A stretch of 64,000 nt of DNA from Pusillimonas sp. T7-7 (GTDB lineage Bacteria; Pseudomonadota; Gammaproteobacteria; Burkholderiales; Burkholderiaceae_B). The position numbers and the translations under genes are program-made. Position 1 is the stretch's first letter. Each line of letters opens with the position of its first letter. Positions 27,981 through 36,830 of the stretch are shown in pieces. Location: contig NC_015458.1 in NCBI RefSeq assembly GCF_000209655.1, positions 3,472,001-3,536,000 of the forward strand. The letters are read 5' to 3'. The notes beneath the pieces are model-generated. The model was not told the origin of the DNA, searched no databases, and saw nothing but the letters and a program-made list of their open reading frames with translations.

Positions 27981-28573
27981 TAAAGAGTGTCTCCGAGTAG
28001 TAGGGCATCGATGCCGTCGCACAGGGCATGCAGCAGTACGATGTGAACTTCCTGGATGCGCATGGTCCGGTCGTGTGGAACGCACAAATGGATGTCGGTG
28101 TCGGTAAGGAGCTCGGTGATTTGGCCTCCACCCTTTCCGGTCAGGGCGATGACCGGCATTTCGCGATCGTGCGCCGCTTCGATAGACCGAATAACGTTGG
28201 AAGAGTTCCCGCTGGTGGAAATGGCAACCAGAATGTCTCCTGGTTGACCCAGGGCAGCGACCTGACGTTCAAAGATGGCATCAAAGCCATAGTCGTTGCC
28301 GACGGCCGTAAGAATGGAGGTGTCGGTGTTCAGGGCTATGCCGGCCAGGGGCAGACGATCGCGTTCAAAGCGGCCAACGAGTTCAGCGATAAAGTGCTGG
28401 GCGTCGGCGGCGGAGCCGCCATTGCCGCAGGCCAGGATTTTGCCGTTGTTGGCCAGGGCGCCGAATAACAGGTCTACCCCCGCAGACAAAGGCTGGGCCA
28501 GTTCGCGGGAGCTGGTCTTGAAGGTGTCGATTGCATCGTCGAAGTGCGATGCCATGAGAGATGTCATGTCCAT
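27980..28573 (-). CDS. diaA: SIS-domain protein, DiaA / phosphoheptose isomerase-like
   Basis: This 197-residue SIS-fold protein of the GmhA/DiaA group contains ILACGNGGSAADAQH (sugar-phosphate loop) and ISTSGNSSNV. Next to yraN and the yraP-like gene it matches the E. coli diaA locus, where DiaA binds DnaA and stimulates replication initiation. A sedoheptulose-7-phosphate isomerase role (GmhA) cannot be excluded from sequence alone. Its stop overlaps the BON gene start by one base. Confidence 0.85.
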   Translation of the reverse strand: MDMTSLMASHFDDAIDTFKTSSRELAQPLSAGVDLLFGALANNGKILACGNGGSAADAQHFIAELVGRFERDRLPLAGIALNTDTSILTAVGNDYGFDAIFERQVAALGQPGDILVAISTSGNSSNVIRSIEAAHDREMPVIALTGKGGGQITELLTDTDIHLCVPHDRTMRIQEVHIVLLHALCDGIDALLLGDTL

Positions 28574-28630
28574 GACCCTGATTATCTCATGACCAGGATG
28601 AAAAATTACAGCAAACCATTACAACGGGTG

Positions 28631-29113
28631 TCACTCGTCGAATGCGCCGCGTATCCAGTTCAGGCCTTGGGGCTCGACACTGACAACATCGAAGCGGCAG
28701 GCCGGAAGCCGGCCATGAAAGAAGCGCTGGACCAGGGCGGGCAGAAAAAATTGGGCGGTTCGCGTCAGACGCCGCTGCTTGTAGCGGTTTACACTGGCGG
28801 CAGCCCCGCCGTATTGACGGCTGACCCGGTGGCGTACTTCGATAAACACCAGAATGCCGTGATCGTTCGCAATCAAGTCGATTTCGCCTGTTTTGCTGCG
28901 CAGGTTGCGCTCCAGCATGATCAGTCCGCGCGCCTGCAGGTAGAGGCAGGCCTGATTCTCTGCCAGGCGCCCAGTTTTTTGGCTGGGAGACAGCAGCGGC
29001 TCGGCCACCGTCGCTGAACGGGCCGAAGATGAGGCTTGTTTTCGGCGCCGGGCCCGAATGGCTTTTTGCTGTGCGGCCCGGGCCAACTGGTAGGAAAGTG
29101 CTTCATGGTCCAT
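28631..29113 (-). CDS. yraN: YraN family protein (UPF0102)
   Basis: This 160-residue protein has an N-terminal basic extension (about 1-45) and the UPF0102 nuclease-like domain: G-R-L-A-E-N-x-A, then R-N-L-R-S-K-x-G-E-I-D-L-I and V-F-I-E-V-R, the restriction-endonuclease-type E-x-D...ExV arrangement. Family activity is not established. Divergent from rsmI with 35 bases between the ATGs, as in E. coli. Confidence 0.88.
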   Translation of the reverse strand: MDHEALSYQLARAAQQKAIRARRRKQASSSARSATVAEPLLSPSQKTGRLAENQACLYLQARGLIMLERNLRSKTGEIDLIANDHGILVFIEVRHRVSRQYGGAAASVNRYKQRRLTRTAQFFLPALVQRFFHGRLPACRFDVVSVEPQGLNWIRGAFDE

Positions 29114-29148
29114 GGTTCACCCACCTGTTTTATAAGAGTTTTTCTAGT

Positions 29149-30093
29149 ATGAGCGAGATACGCGAATTTTCAGACTCCCAGGCGACATGGAAACGTCTCA
29201 CCGAGCGGGTCGACGGCCAAAGCTGGCCTGCCGCCAGCCTATATGTGGTTGCCACGCCCATAGGCAATCTGGGCGATTTGAGCCTGCGTGCCTGGCAGGC
29301 GCTGGCACGCTGCGATGTGATTGCGGCCGAAGATACCCGTGCGAGCAGGGCCTTGATGGATGCCTGGGGCGTTAGCACACCCTTGATGGCTGCGCACCGT
29401 CATAATGAAGCGGCGGCTGCCCAGGCCATCGTCGCCAGGCTTGCAGCAGGCGAACGCGTGGCCTTGGTGTCCGATGCCGGCGCGCCGGCAGTCAGTGATC
29501 CGGGGGCGCGTATTGTGCGGGCGGTGCGCGAGGCGGGCTACCCCGTTATTCCCATACCCGGCGCCAGCGCGGTCATTGCCGCCCTGATGGCCAGCGGCGT
29601 CACTTCCGACGAGAATCCCGCCTTTGTGTTTGCGGGCTTCATGCCGGCCAAGGCCGGCGCCCGGCAAAAATGGCTTAAGCAATGGTGTGCGGCGCCGGCG
29701 CCCATCGTGATGTTCGAGTCACCTCACCGGTTGGCGGCCGCCAGCAAGGATCTACTGCAGGTTTGCGGGCCCGAGCGCAAGCTGACTATTGCACGCGAGC
29801 TGACCAAGCGTTTCGAGCAGGTGCACACCCTCAGGATGGACGAAGCGGCCGACTGGCTGGCGCAGGACGCGCACCACAGCCAGGGCGAGTTTGTTCTGAT
29901 TGTGCACGAGGCTGCGCAACAGGCGGCGGACAGCGATGTGGACCCGGCCGCCCTGGTGCTGCTGGATGCCTTGTTGGAGCATATGTCGGTACGTGATGCC
30001 GCAAGGGTGGCGGCCAAGGTGTCGGGCTTGCAGCGCGATGTTCTGTACGCTTATGCGCTGGAGCGCCGGGGTTCAGTCGAAACCCCCGAGTAA
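29149..30093 (+). CDS. rsmI: 16S rRNA 2'-O-ribose C1402 methyltransferase
   Basis: This 314-residue SAM-dependent methyltransferase of the tetrapyrrole-methylase fold modifies C1402 in the ribosomal P site. Diagnostic segments are LYVVATPIGNLGDLSLRA, EDTRAS, SDAGAPAVSDPG and PGASAVIAALMASG. It is about 25 residues longer at the N-terminus than E. coli RsmI. The frame upstream of this ATG lies over yraN and is not conserved. Convergent with rlpA. Confidence 0.94.
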   Translation: MSEIREFSDSQATWKRLTERVDGQSWPAASLYVVATPIGNLGDLSLRAWQALARCDVIAAEDTRASRALMDAWGVSTPLMAAHRHNEAAAAQAIVARLAAGERVALVSDAGAPAVSDPGARIVRAVREAGYPVIPIPGASAVIAALMASGVTSDENPAFVFAGFMPAKAGARQKWLKQWCAAPAPIVMFESPHRLAAASKDLLQVCGPERKLTIARELTKRFEQVHTLRMDEAADWLAQDAHHSQGEFVLIVHEAAQQAADSDVDPAALVLLDALLEHMSVRDAARVAAKVSGLQRDVLYAYALERRGSVETPE

Positions 30094-30126
30094 GCCCTTG
30101 CGCCGCCCGCGTAGCGCCTGATTCGT

Positions 30127-31119
30127 TTAATTCAATGCAACAGCAGGCTGCCGCCCGGTTTCCTGCTGTATGCGCATTGCCGCATTCACCGCTTCAGTGC
30201 GTGAGGAATAGGGCCCGACCCGCACCCGGTATAGCGGCCCGGATGCCTGTACCTGCACCGGCCGGCTTTCTACGCCCTGGATTTGCGTGTTGATCTTTTG
30301 CGCCAGGCTTTCGGCGGTATGCTCCGCCGAGAAGGCGGCGAATTGCAAGTAGATCTGGCCGCTGGACGTCGTGGCCAGTGTGCTGGCGGCCAGGCCGCGG
30401 CCTTCGTTGTGCTGCAGGGCGGCCAGCGCGTCTGGTGTGGGCGACAGTGTTTCCGCTTGCGGCTTCTTTGCCTGCGTGGTCAGCACCGGTTGTGGTGGCG
30501 GAGGCGGGGAGGCAGGTATCGGCGTGGGCTTGGGCTGCTCGAAATGATTATTGCGTATGTCTTGGTTGGTAATGGCTTCGACGATCACCTGGCCGCTGCC
30601 CGGACCAATCAGCCCCAGTTTGGCGGCGGCCACATACGACAAGTCTATGATGCGCGAGCTGTGGAAGGGCCCGCGGTCATTGATGCGCACAATGACCGAC
30701 TTGCCGGTTGTGGCACGGGTGACCCGGGCGTAGCTGGGCAGGGGTAGAGTGGGGTGAGCCGCAGTCATGGCATACATATCGTAGGTTTCGCCATTGGCCG
30801 TTTTATTGCCATGAAACTTGCGTCCATACCAGGACGCCGTGCCTTGTTGGCGAAAGGGCTTTTCGTCGCTGACGGGCACGTAGCGCTTGCCGAAAACCAC
30901 ATAAGGCCGAAAGTTGGCCTTGGCATGCTTTTCGATGCGTGGCGTGGCGTTGGGTATGGCTTCGATATCGGCGGGAATATTGCCGCCGGGGCCATCGTCT
31001 TTGTAATAGCCCCCGCCTTTTCCGCTGCTGCTACTGCCGCCGCCAGGCCCCGAACAGCCGGCCAGCACCAGCAGCGCAGCGCCGAGCAGAGCAATGATGG
31101 CAGAGCGCATGGGACTCAT
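30127..31119 (-). CDS. rlpA: Septal lytic transglycosylase RlpA
   Basis: This 330-residue outer-membrane lipoprotein has lipobox LLVLAGCS (about 15-22), a glycine/serine-rich linker, a double-psi beta-barrel domain (about 90-190) with the TASWYGRKFHG and catalytic RINDRGPF motifs, a Pro-rich spacer, and a C-terminal SPOR domain (about 250-328) that binds denuded septal glycan. It cuts naked glycan strands during daughter-cell separation. Its ATG overlaps the rapZ stop; an ATG 3 codons in is an alternative. Confidence 0.92.
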   Translation of the reverse strand: MSPMRSAIIALLGAALLVLAGCSGPGGGSSSSGKGGGYYKDDGPGGNIPADIEAIPNATPRIEKHAKANFRPYVVFGKRYVPVSDEKPFRQQGTASWYGRKFHGNKTANGETYDMYAMTAAHPTLPLPSYARVTRATTGKSVIVRINDRGPFHSSRIIDLSYVAAAKLGLIGPGSGQVIVEAITNQDIRNNHFEQPKPTPIPASPPPPPQPVLTTQAKKPQAETLSPTPDALAALQHNEGRGLAASTLATTSSGQIYLQFAAFSAEHTAESLAQKINTQIQGVESRPVQVQASGPLYRVRVGPYSSRTEAVNAAMRIQQETGRQPAVALN

Positions 31120-31988
31120 GGAATGTCAGGCGGAGGTTGGTTGCGGTGACGCACGAGCAGTGGCGAGTGGTCGGCAAAGCGTTGCGCCAGTTGCTCTATC
31201 ACATAGACCGAACGGTGCTTGCCGCCCGTGCAGCCCACGGCCACGGTCAGGTAGTTGCGGGTGTCCTGCATGTATAGGGGCAGCCAGCGCCGGATAAAGC
31301 CGGCGATGTCTTCGATCATGGTTTCCACGCTGCCGAACTGGGCCAGCCATGCGGCCACCGGCGCATCGCGTCCCGTCATGGGGCGCAAGGTGCTGTCGTA
31401 GTGAGGATTGGGCAGGCAGCGCACGTCGAACACCAGGTCGGCATCGCCGGGTACGCCTCGCTTGTAGGCAAAAGACTCAAAGGTCAATACGACTGGCGCA
31501 CGGTCGGCCTGGACCAGGTCCCGCACCCAGGCGCGCAACTGGCCGGGCGTCAGGTCGGAGGTGTCGATGACGTGCTCTTGCTCGCGCAGGGGCGCCAGCA
31601 ATTCCCTTTCGGTATCTATGCATTCTTGCAAGGAAGGTGATTTGCCACCTTCCTGGAGCCTGTCGGTGAGCGGATGACGGCGCCGTGATTCCGAGTAGCG
31701 CTGCTTGAGCGTGTGGTCGTTGGCGTCCAGAAAAATGACCCTGAATGCCGTACCCATGGCCCGTAGGCCGGTAATGACATCGGGCAGCTCGGCCAGCTCG
31801 CCGGGTGAGCGTACGTCTATGGCGACGGCGACACGCTCGAGCTTGCTTTCACGCGTGCTGGCGATGAACTCGTGCAAAAATCGAACAGGGAGGTTGTCGA
31901 CACATGTGTAACCCGCGTCTTCGAGCAGGCGCAGGGCGACGGATTTGCCGGAGCCGGAAATGCCTGTGATCAGAACTATCTTGAACAT
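31116..31988 (-). CDS. rapZ: RNase adapter protein RapZ
   Basis: This 290-residue P-loop protein has Walker A GISGSGKS (about 9-16) and the C-terminal RNA-binding segment GCTGGKHRSVYVIEQL. In enterics RapZ brings RNase E to GlmZ and senses glucosamine-6-phosphate; in betaproteobacteria the target is less clear. It is 45 bases after hprK and overlaps rlpA by 4 bases. Confidence 0.93.
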   Translation of the reverse strand: MFKIVLITGISGSGKSVALRLLEDAGYTCVDNLPVRFLHEFIASTRESKLERVAVAIDVRSPGELAELPDVITGLRAMGTAFRVIFLDANDHTLKQRYSESRRRHPLTDRLQEGGKSPSLQECIDTERELLAPLREQEHVIDTSDLTPGQLRAWVRDLVQADRAPVVLTFESFAYKRGVPGDADLVFDVRCLPNPHYDSTLRPMTGRDAPVAAWLAQFGSVETMIEDIAGFIRRWLPLYMQDTRNYLTVAVGCTGGKHRSVYVIEQLAQRFADHSPLLVRHRNQPPPDIP

Positions 31989-32033
31989 GGTTGAGGGGTC
32001 CTGCAGTGTGTGCTGCTAAAAAACTTTATGGAA

Positions 32034-32963
32034 TTAGTCCTGGCGGCTGCTCTCCATAATGGCCAGGGCCTGGCGTTCGATGAATTCACCCATGGTGTCG
32101 ATGCCGCGCAGGGTAAGAATGGTATTGCGTACGGCTGCCTCGACCAATACTGCCAGGTTGCGGCCTGCAGCAACCTGCAACATGACGCGCCGTATGGGGA
32201 TGCCCAGAATGTCTTCGGTCTGGTCTTGAACCGGCAGCCGTTCAAAGGCTTCGGGCGACGAGCGGATGAGCTTGACGACGAGCTTGAGCTTCATTTTGCG
32301 GCGCACCGAGGTCTCGCCAAAGATGGTGCGTATGTCGAGCAACCCCAGGCCCCGGACTTCCAGCAGGTTTTGCAACAGCGAAGGGCATTGGCCTTCGATG
32401 ATGTTGGGGGCCGTGCGCGACAATTCGACGGCATCGTCGGCCACCAGGCCGTGCCCGCGCGAGATCAGTTCAAGGGCCAGCTCGCTTTTCCCGAGCCCGG
32501 ATTCGCCCATGATCAGCACGCCCAGCCCGAGGACGTCCATGAACACCCCGTGCGCCGTGGTTTTGGGAGCCAGCCGTTTGCCCAGATAGATACGGAGCAA
32601 ATCGATGAGTTCGGCGGCGTCTGTGGTGGTGGACAGCAAGGGAATCTGCTGCTGGTTGCAGAATTCGCTTAAATCGACCGGGGCCTGCATGCCATCGGCC
32701 AGCAATATGGCCGGCACGCCGCCCGCGACCAGGTCTTCAAGGTGGTGGACGCGGCGCTTGACCTCGAAGCGGGTGTAATACGAGAGTTCTTCTTTGCCGA
32801 ATACCTGGATGCGCGATGGGTGGATAAGGTTCAGGTGCCCGACCAAGTCGGCGCCCGACATACCCAGATCGGGAATAAGCCTGTGTGCGGCGCTTAGCCC
32901 TGCTACCCAAGTGAACGGAATTTTGTCCGCATTGTCACTGACGAGTTCCTGGATAGTCAGCAT
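32034..32963 (-). CDS. hprK: HPr kinase/phosphorylase
   Basis: This 309-residue bifunctional enzyme phosphorylates and dephosphorylates a Ser of HPr, linking PTS state to regulation. Walker A is GESGLGKSE (about 158-166), followed by HGLVADDAV, and the C-terminal [15 protein letters not shown] is conserved. Its partners in this cluster, ptsN upstream and rapZ downstream, indicate a regulatory nitrogen-type PTS rather than sugar uptake. Confidence 0.94.
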   Translation of the reverse strand: MLTIQELVSDNADKIPFTWVAGLSAAHRLIPDLGMSGADLVGHLNLIHPSRIQVFGKEELSYYTRFEVKRRVHHLEDLVAGGVPAILLADGMQAPVDLSEFCNQQQIPLLSTTTDAAELIDLLRIYLGKRLAPKTTAHGVFMDVLGLGVLIMGESGLGKSELALELISRGHGLVADDAVELSRTAPNIIEGQCPSLLQNLLEVRGLGLLDIRTIFGETSVRRKMKLKLVVKLIRSSPEAFERLPVQDQTEDILGIPIRRVMLQVAAGRNLAVLVEAAVRNTILTLRGIDTMGEFIERQALAIMESSRQD

Positions 32964-32972
32964 GGCGCCTCC

Positions 32973-33428
32973 TTATTCTGGCGTGCTGGTCAGAAGCCGA
33001 TGTATGACTGTCGGGTCGGTTTCTGTATTCAGTGCCTGTCGCAGGCTGGCATCGGACATCAGGCGGGCAATCTCTGCAAGAAGGTCCAGGTGCAGCTGTG
33101 TGGCGGTTTCAGGGACCAGCAGAATGAACAGCAGGCTGGCCATGCGGCCATCAGAGGCGTCGAAGCGTACGGGGTCTGCCAGACGGATGAAGGCGGCACA
33201 AGGTTCTTTCAGGTCTTTGATACGGCCATGAGGAACGGCAACATGGTGACCGAGCGCAGTCGACCCTAGACGTTCTCGGGCAATCAGGCTATGAAAGACG
33301 GTGGTGCGGGCAATGCCGTGGTGATTCTCGAAGAGCAGGCCTGCCTGTTCGAATGCCCGTTTTTTGCTGGTGACAGCCAGGTCAAGCACTACATTCGACA
33401 GCGGCAAGATACGCGACAATAAATTCAT
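32973..33428 (-). CDS. ptsN: Nitrogen-PTS EIIA component PtsN
   Basis: This 151-residue EIIA(Ntr) protein has its phospho-acceptor His in HHVAVPHGRI (the second of the two His sites). It takes phosphate from NPr/HPr and controls potassium transport, envelope and nitrogen responses. The frame is open to 33491 and an ATG at 33437 is also possible. I chose the ATG of MNLLSRIL by family alignment; neither site has a strong ribosome-binding sequence. hprK follows 9 bases later. Confidence 0.9.
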   Translation of the reverse strand: MNLLSRILPLSNVVLDLAVTSKKRAFEQAGLLFENHHGIARTTVFHSLIARERLGSTALGHHVAVPHGRIKDLKEPCAAFIRLADPVRFDASDGRMASLLFILLVPETATQLHLDLLAEIARLMSDASLRQALNTETDPTVIHRLLTSTPE

Positions 33429-33580
33429 AGCAGTCATTATATGGGCTTTGGCGCCAGCATATGAAAGTACCATAACTAAGGCCCCAATCACACAGGGCGA
33501 TTGAGGCCAGTTACCGATACGCCAGAGGCATTATACGGGCAGGGCGTCAACCCTGCGAGCATGGCGAAAGCGGTAGGGGA

Positions 33581-33910
33581 TTACTCGACGGCGGGTAGTT
33601 CTTGTCGTTTTACCGGCTCGTGAGCATGGTTCTGCATTTTGGTTTTGTACTTGATGACCTGGCGATCGATTTTGTCGGCCAGCAAGTCGATGGCGGAGTA
33701 GAGATTTTCGTCGACGGCCTCGCAGTGGATGTCTTTGCCGCGTAGTCGCATGGTGACTTCGGCAGTGTGCTTGAGGCGGTCTATCGAGAGTATGACCTGC
33801 GTGTCGATAACGTTATCAAAATGTCGCGATACCCGTGCCATTTTGTTCAAGACGTATTCACGGATGGCTGGGGTTACTTCCAGATGACGACCAGTGATGC
33901 TCAGGTTCAT
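33581..33910 (-). CDS. hpf: Ribosome hibernation-promoting factor (HPF/RaiA family)
   Basis: This 109-residue short-form hibernation factor binds the 30S subunit and inactivates ribosomes in stationary phase. It starts MNLSITGRHLEVTP, and has the conserved ADVKLD-like central strand (here DTQVILSIDR) and a basic C-terminal helix. It has a strong GAAGGAG ribosome site. It lies upstream of ptsN, usual for rpoN-hpf-ptsN clusters, but rpoN is not present next to it. Confidence 0.93.
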   Translation of the reverse strand: MNLSITGRHLEVTPAIREYVLNKMARVSRHFDNVIDTQVILSIDRLKHTAEVTMRLRGKDIHCEAVDENLYSAIDLLADKIDRQVIKYKTKMQNHAHEPVKRQELPAVE

Positions 33911-33923
33911 ATTGGGCTCTCCT

Positions 33924-33976
33924 TCAAGAAAATAGATTGCGCTTGCGCGCGGTTCGCGAAATAGAAAAACCTCCTT
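33924..33976 (-). promoter_or_regulatory. Perfect AAGGAGG with an ATT-started 12-codon frame ahead of hpf
   Basis: AAGGAGG (33976-33970), an exact match to the 16S tail, lies about 60 bases upstream of hpf with no ATG, GTG or TTG at proper spacing. Seven bases after it is ATT, opening a 12-codon frame (33962-33924) whose TGA merges into the hpf ribosome site. ATT starts are rare and known mainly from infC. It could be a regulatory leader or chance. Confidence 0.25.
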
Positions 33977-34135
33977 AATAAGTTCGTAATGATTTCAGTG
34001 TATAGATTATGTCTGGTAAATCAAGTGAGCTGGATCAAACTTTGGTGCATTTTCTGTGTCGGATGGTTGGGGAATTCGTCATATTTTTTATTTAATACTT
34101 GTGATATCAGTAGCTTGCCTTGATTCTTGACGTGG

Positions 34136-34931
34136 CTACATCTTGAAGTTCTTGCCCAAATAAACCTTGCGTACGGACTCGTTGTCGATGATTTCGCTGG
34201 GATGGCCGTTGGTCAGTACCTTGCCTTCGCTGATGATGTAGGCGCGGTCGCAAATGCCCAGCGTTTCGCGCACGTTGTGGTCGGTGATCAGCACGCCAAT
34301 ATTGCGGCTTTTCAGAAACTGCAGTGATGCGCTGGATTTCGATGACGGCAATGGGGTCGACGCCGGCAAAGGGTTCGTCCAGCAGGATAAAGCGCGGGTG
34401 CGTTGCCAAAGCCCTGGCGATTTCCACCCGTCTGCGCTCACCGCCCGACAGCGATATGGCGGTATTGCGGCGTATATGGCCGATTTGCAGCTCGTCGATC
34501 AGGGATTCCAGGTTTTCGCCAATTTTGGCCGAGCTCAGTGCCCGCCCGCTTTCGTCCACCTGCAGTTCGAGTACGGCACGTATGTTTTCTTCGACGGTCA
34601 GCCGGCGAAAGACCGAAGCGTCTTGCGGCAGGTAAGACAGGCCCAGGCGTGCACGTTTATGCATGGGCATGCTGGTGATGGGCGTGCCGTCGATTTCGAT
34701 ACGGCCCGTGTCGGTGGGGATGATGCCGACGATCATATAGAAACTGGTGGTTTTGCCGGCGCCGTTGGGGCCGAGCAAGCCCACGACTTCGCCGCTGTCG
34801 ACGGATAAGGACACATCGTGTACGACCGTACGCTTGCCATAGGTTTTACGCAGGCCAGTGGCATGCAGGCTCCCGTGCGTGGCGTTGGGGGAGCGTGTGG
34901 CGGTTTGCTTGGACTTGTGGTCAGAGAGCAT
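34136..34931 (-). CDS. lptB: LPS export ATPase LptB, interrupted by an apparent +1 frameshift
   Basis: LptB powers LPS transport from the inner membrane through LptFG/C/A/DE. The first frame carries Walker [11 protein letters not shown]-loop YLPQ, signature LSGGERRR and Walker [13 protein letters not shown] up to EIQRI. The remaining expected sequence ([21 protein letters not shown]... to YLGKNFKM, including the switch His) is in the other frame. Removing one base at about 34325 restores a normal-length protein with no gap in the alignment. Read as given, the protein would run to 34107 with an unrelated C-terminus. lptB is generally essential, so a sequence error is likely, although no homopolymer is present. 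Confidence 0.88.
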
Positions 34932-34973
34932 ATAAAGATTGTTTCCGGCCAGGATGGACTGACCTGTGGATGA

Positions 34974-35612
34974 CTACTGGGATTTCTGCTTGCATTCCGC
35001 GGCGGCCTTGTCGGCACTGGCGCGTGGTTTTGCCAGAGAGCGTACACGACCTCCGGCAGCGGCTGAGTTGGGGCCGCCAAAAGCCTGGTAGGTATCGGTT
35101 TTTTGTTTGTAGATGACGCGTTCGCCCCGAATGTTGTCGAATGGCTTGCCGCAGATGTAGCGGGTAATCACCGCCTTGCCGATCATTTCAAGGTCTTCCG
35201 TCTTGCCGTTGTACTCGCCGCGCAGGCCCTGGGCTTCTATGACTTCGAATTCTTCAGGATTCTCTTGGCGTATATGAACCAGCTTGCCCTGTTCAACGGT
35301 GGCAGTGCCATGTTGAAAGCCTTCGGCGTCTTCACGCATGATGAGCTTGTCAGCGTGCAGGGTCATGAGGCCGCGCGTCATGATGACATTGCCGGTAAAA
35401 ATGCTTTCTTTCTTGATGTCGTCGTAGTCGAGTGTGTCGGACAGTATCAGCGTATCGGGTTCTGCGGCAGGCTGTTCGCTGCTGCCGGCTGGCGCGGCAG
35501 CGTTGCTTTGTGTGCTGGGCTGCGATGTTTGTGCCAGGGTGGGCAAGGTCATGCAAGCCATGGCTGCGGTAAGCAGCCATGCGGCGCAAGAGCTGGAACG
35601 TTGTGTTGTCAT
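34974..35612 (-). CDS. lptA: LPS transport periplasmic protein LptA
   Basis: This 212-residue OstA-type beta-jellyroll protein bridges LptC and LptD in the periplasm. It has a signal peptide (about 1-27, ending LAQ), a low-complexity Ser/Ala/Glu spacer, then the LptA fold with DTLDYDDIKKESIFTGNV and MTLHADKL. Its ATG overlaps the lptC stop by 4 bases; lptB follows 42 bases later. Confidence 0.9.
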   Translation of the reverse strand: MTTQRSSSCAAWLLTAAMACMTLPTLAQTSQPSTQSNAAAPAGSSEQPAAEPDTLILSDTLDYDDIKKESIFTGNVIMTRGLMTLHADKLIMREDAEGFQHGTATVEQGKLVHIRQENPEEFEVIEAQGLRGEYNGKTEDLEMIGKAVITRYICGKPFDNIRGERVIYKQKTDTYQAFGGPNSAAAGGRVRSLAKPRASADKAAAECKQKSQ

Positions 35613-36232
35613 GGTTTTTCTTCTGTTGTGCCGGATTTTTCGGATTGTTTGGGCAGGGAGTCCTGGCCGGAAATCTTGACATCGGTTGCGGAAAACACCT
35701 GCAACTGCCGTGTGTTGTTATCGTAACGCATGCCCTTGCCATTCATGGTTGATCGACCGTTGACGACCAGGGCGGGCAAGTCGGTGAACACCACATCTTC
35801 GTCAGGCAGCAGGGTAAGCTCTTCGCTGCTTACGTCTATGGCCGAGCGGTCGGGGCCGGGCTGGCGATGCACGTGGGCATTGCCTTTCATGACGATGCGC
35901 GCGCCGTCCTGATCCATGATGGCGATGTCGGATGTACCAACGGTAATCGGCGAATCAGGCCGTTGGCCTATGGCTTTGGCCTGGGTGATTTCATAAGAAT
36001 CGTCGTCGGGATAGTGCTTCATGGCCTCGCCTTCGAGGCGGTTATTGGCCACCCCAAGCGAGTCTGTGCGCACCATGACGAAGTTGCGGGCCCAGGAGTC
36101 GGGCTCGTGGGTTACCCGGCGCGGCGGGTCGATGGGGATGGCGCGCTGGGCGAATTCGGCGGCCCACCACGTGCCTATGACCAGCGTCACAAGCAGCAGC
36201 AAGGCGACCAGCGCGGGGGCTCGTTCTCTCAT
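35609..36232 (-). CDS. lptC: LPS export protein LptC
   Basis: This 207-residue bitopic inner-membrane protein receives LPS from LptB2FG and passes it to LptA. It has an N-terminal membrane helix (about 7-24) and a periplasmic LptC/jellyroll domain. It overlaps kdsC upstream and lptA downstream by 4 bases each, the standard kdsC-lptC-lptA-lptB order. Confidence 0.88.
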   Translation of the reverse strand: MRERAPALVALLLLVTLVIGTWWAAEFAQRAIPIDPPRRVTHEPDSWARNFVMVRTDSLGVANNRLEGEAMKHYPDDDSYEITQAKAIGQRPDSPITVGTSDIAIMDQDGARIVMKGNAHVHRQPGPDRSAIDVSSEELTLLPDEDVVFTDLPALVVNGRSTMNGKGMRYDNNTRQLQVFSATDVKISGQDSLPKQSEKSGTTEEKP

Positions 36233-36828
36233 TGTATGACGCCGCTCATGCGCGTGGCGCCCGGATTGAAGAACGCACTAAGCTGGCCTTGCGCGGCCAG
36301 AATCAGGTCGCAGCACTCGCGTACCGCACCCGAGCCGCCCGGTTGTGTTGAAACCCAGTGAGCGGCTTGCGCGACGTAGGCCGGTGCATTGGGTACGCTG
36401 GCGGCGAAGCCTACGCGCTGGAGTGCGGCCAGGTCGATGATGTCGTCGCCCATATAGCCGGTTTCCGCAAGCGAGCAGCCCTGTTCCTGGGCCAGTTCGG
36501 TAATGACCCGGGCTTTGTCGCGCACGCCCTGGCGCACTAGGGCAATACCCAACTCGGCGGCACGGCGGTCTACGATGGCCCCCGAGCGGCCGGTAATCAA
36601 GGCCACCGCAATGCCGCTTTCGCGCATCAGGCGCAGGCCGTGGCCATCGAGCGCATTGAAGCGTTTCATGAGTTCGCCTTGCTCTCCATACCACAGGCTT
36701 CCGTCTGTCAGTACACCGTCGACATCGAAGGCCATGAAGCGCAACTGTTTGGCCCGGTCTATGACGGCAGGAGCGATTTTTGCCAGAATCAGGGCCTCGG
36801 CAGGGTGGGGCAGGTGAGGTAGGTTCAT
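36229..36828 (-). CDS. kdsC: 3-deoxy-D-manno-octulosonate-8-phosphate phosphatase
   Basis: This 199-residue HAD phosphatase of the C0 (capless) type makes free Kdo for lipid A core. Motif I is FDVDGVLTDG (about 33-42), motif II is ALITGRSG and motif IV is GYMGDDIIDLAAL. Two bases after kdsD, overlapping lptC: the Kdo synthesis and LPS export genes form one coupled operon. Confidence 0.93.
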   Translation of the reverse strand: MNLPHLPHPAEALILAKIAPAVIDRAKQLRFMAFDVDGVLTDGSLWYGEQGELMKRFNALDGHGLRLMRESGIAVALITGRSGAIVDRRAAELGIALVRQGVRDKARVITELAQEQGCSLAETGYMGDDIIDLAALQRVGFAASVPNAPAYVAQAAHWVSTQPGGSGAVRECCDLILAAQGQLSAFFNPGATRMSGVIQ

Positions 36829-36830
36829 GA

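Noticed and set aside
26824..28107. 427-codon frame antisense to the TlpA-like and BON genes
   Set aside because: Crosses two supported genes and their junction with no recognisable motif.
34107..34325. Novel C-terminus of LptB as read in the unshifted frame
   Set aside because: His/Arg-rich with no similarity, while the alternative frame carries all expected LptB residues; treated as frameshift.
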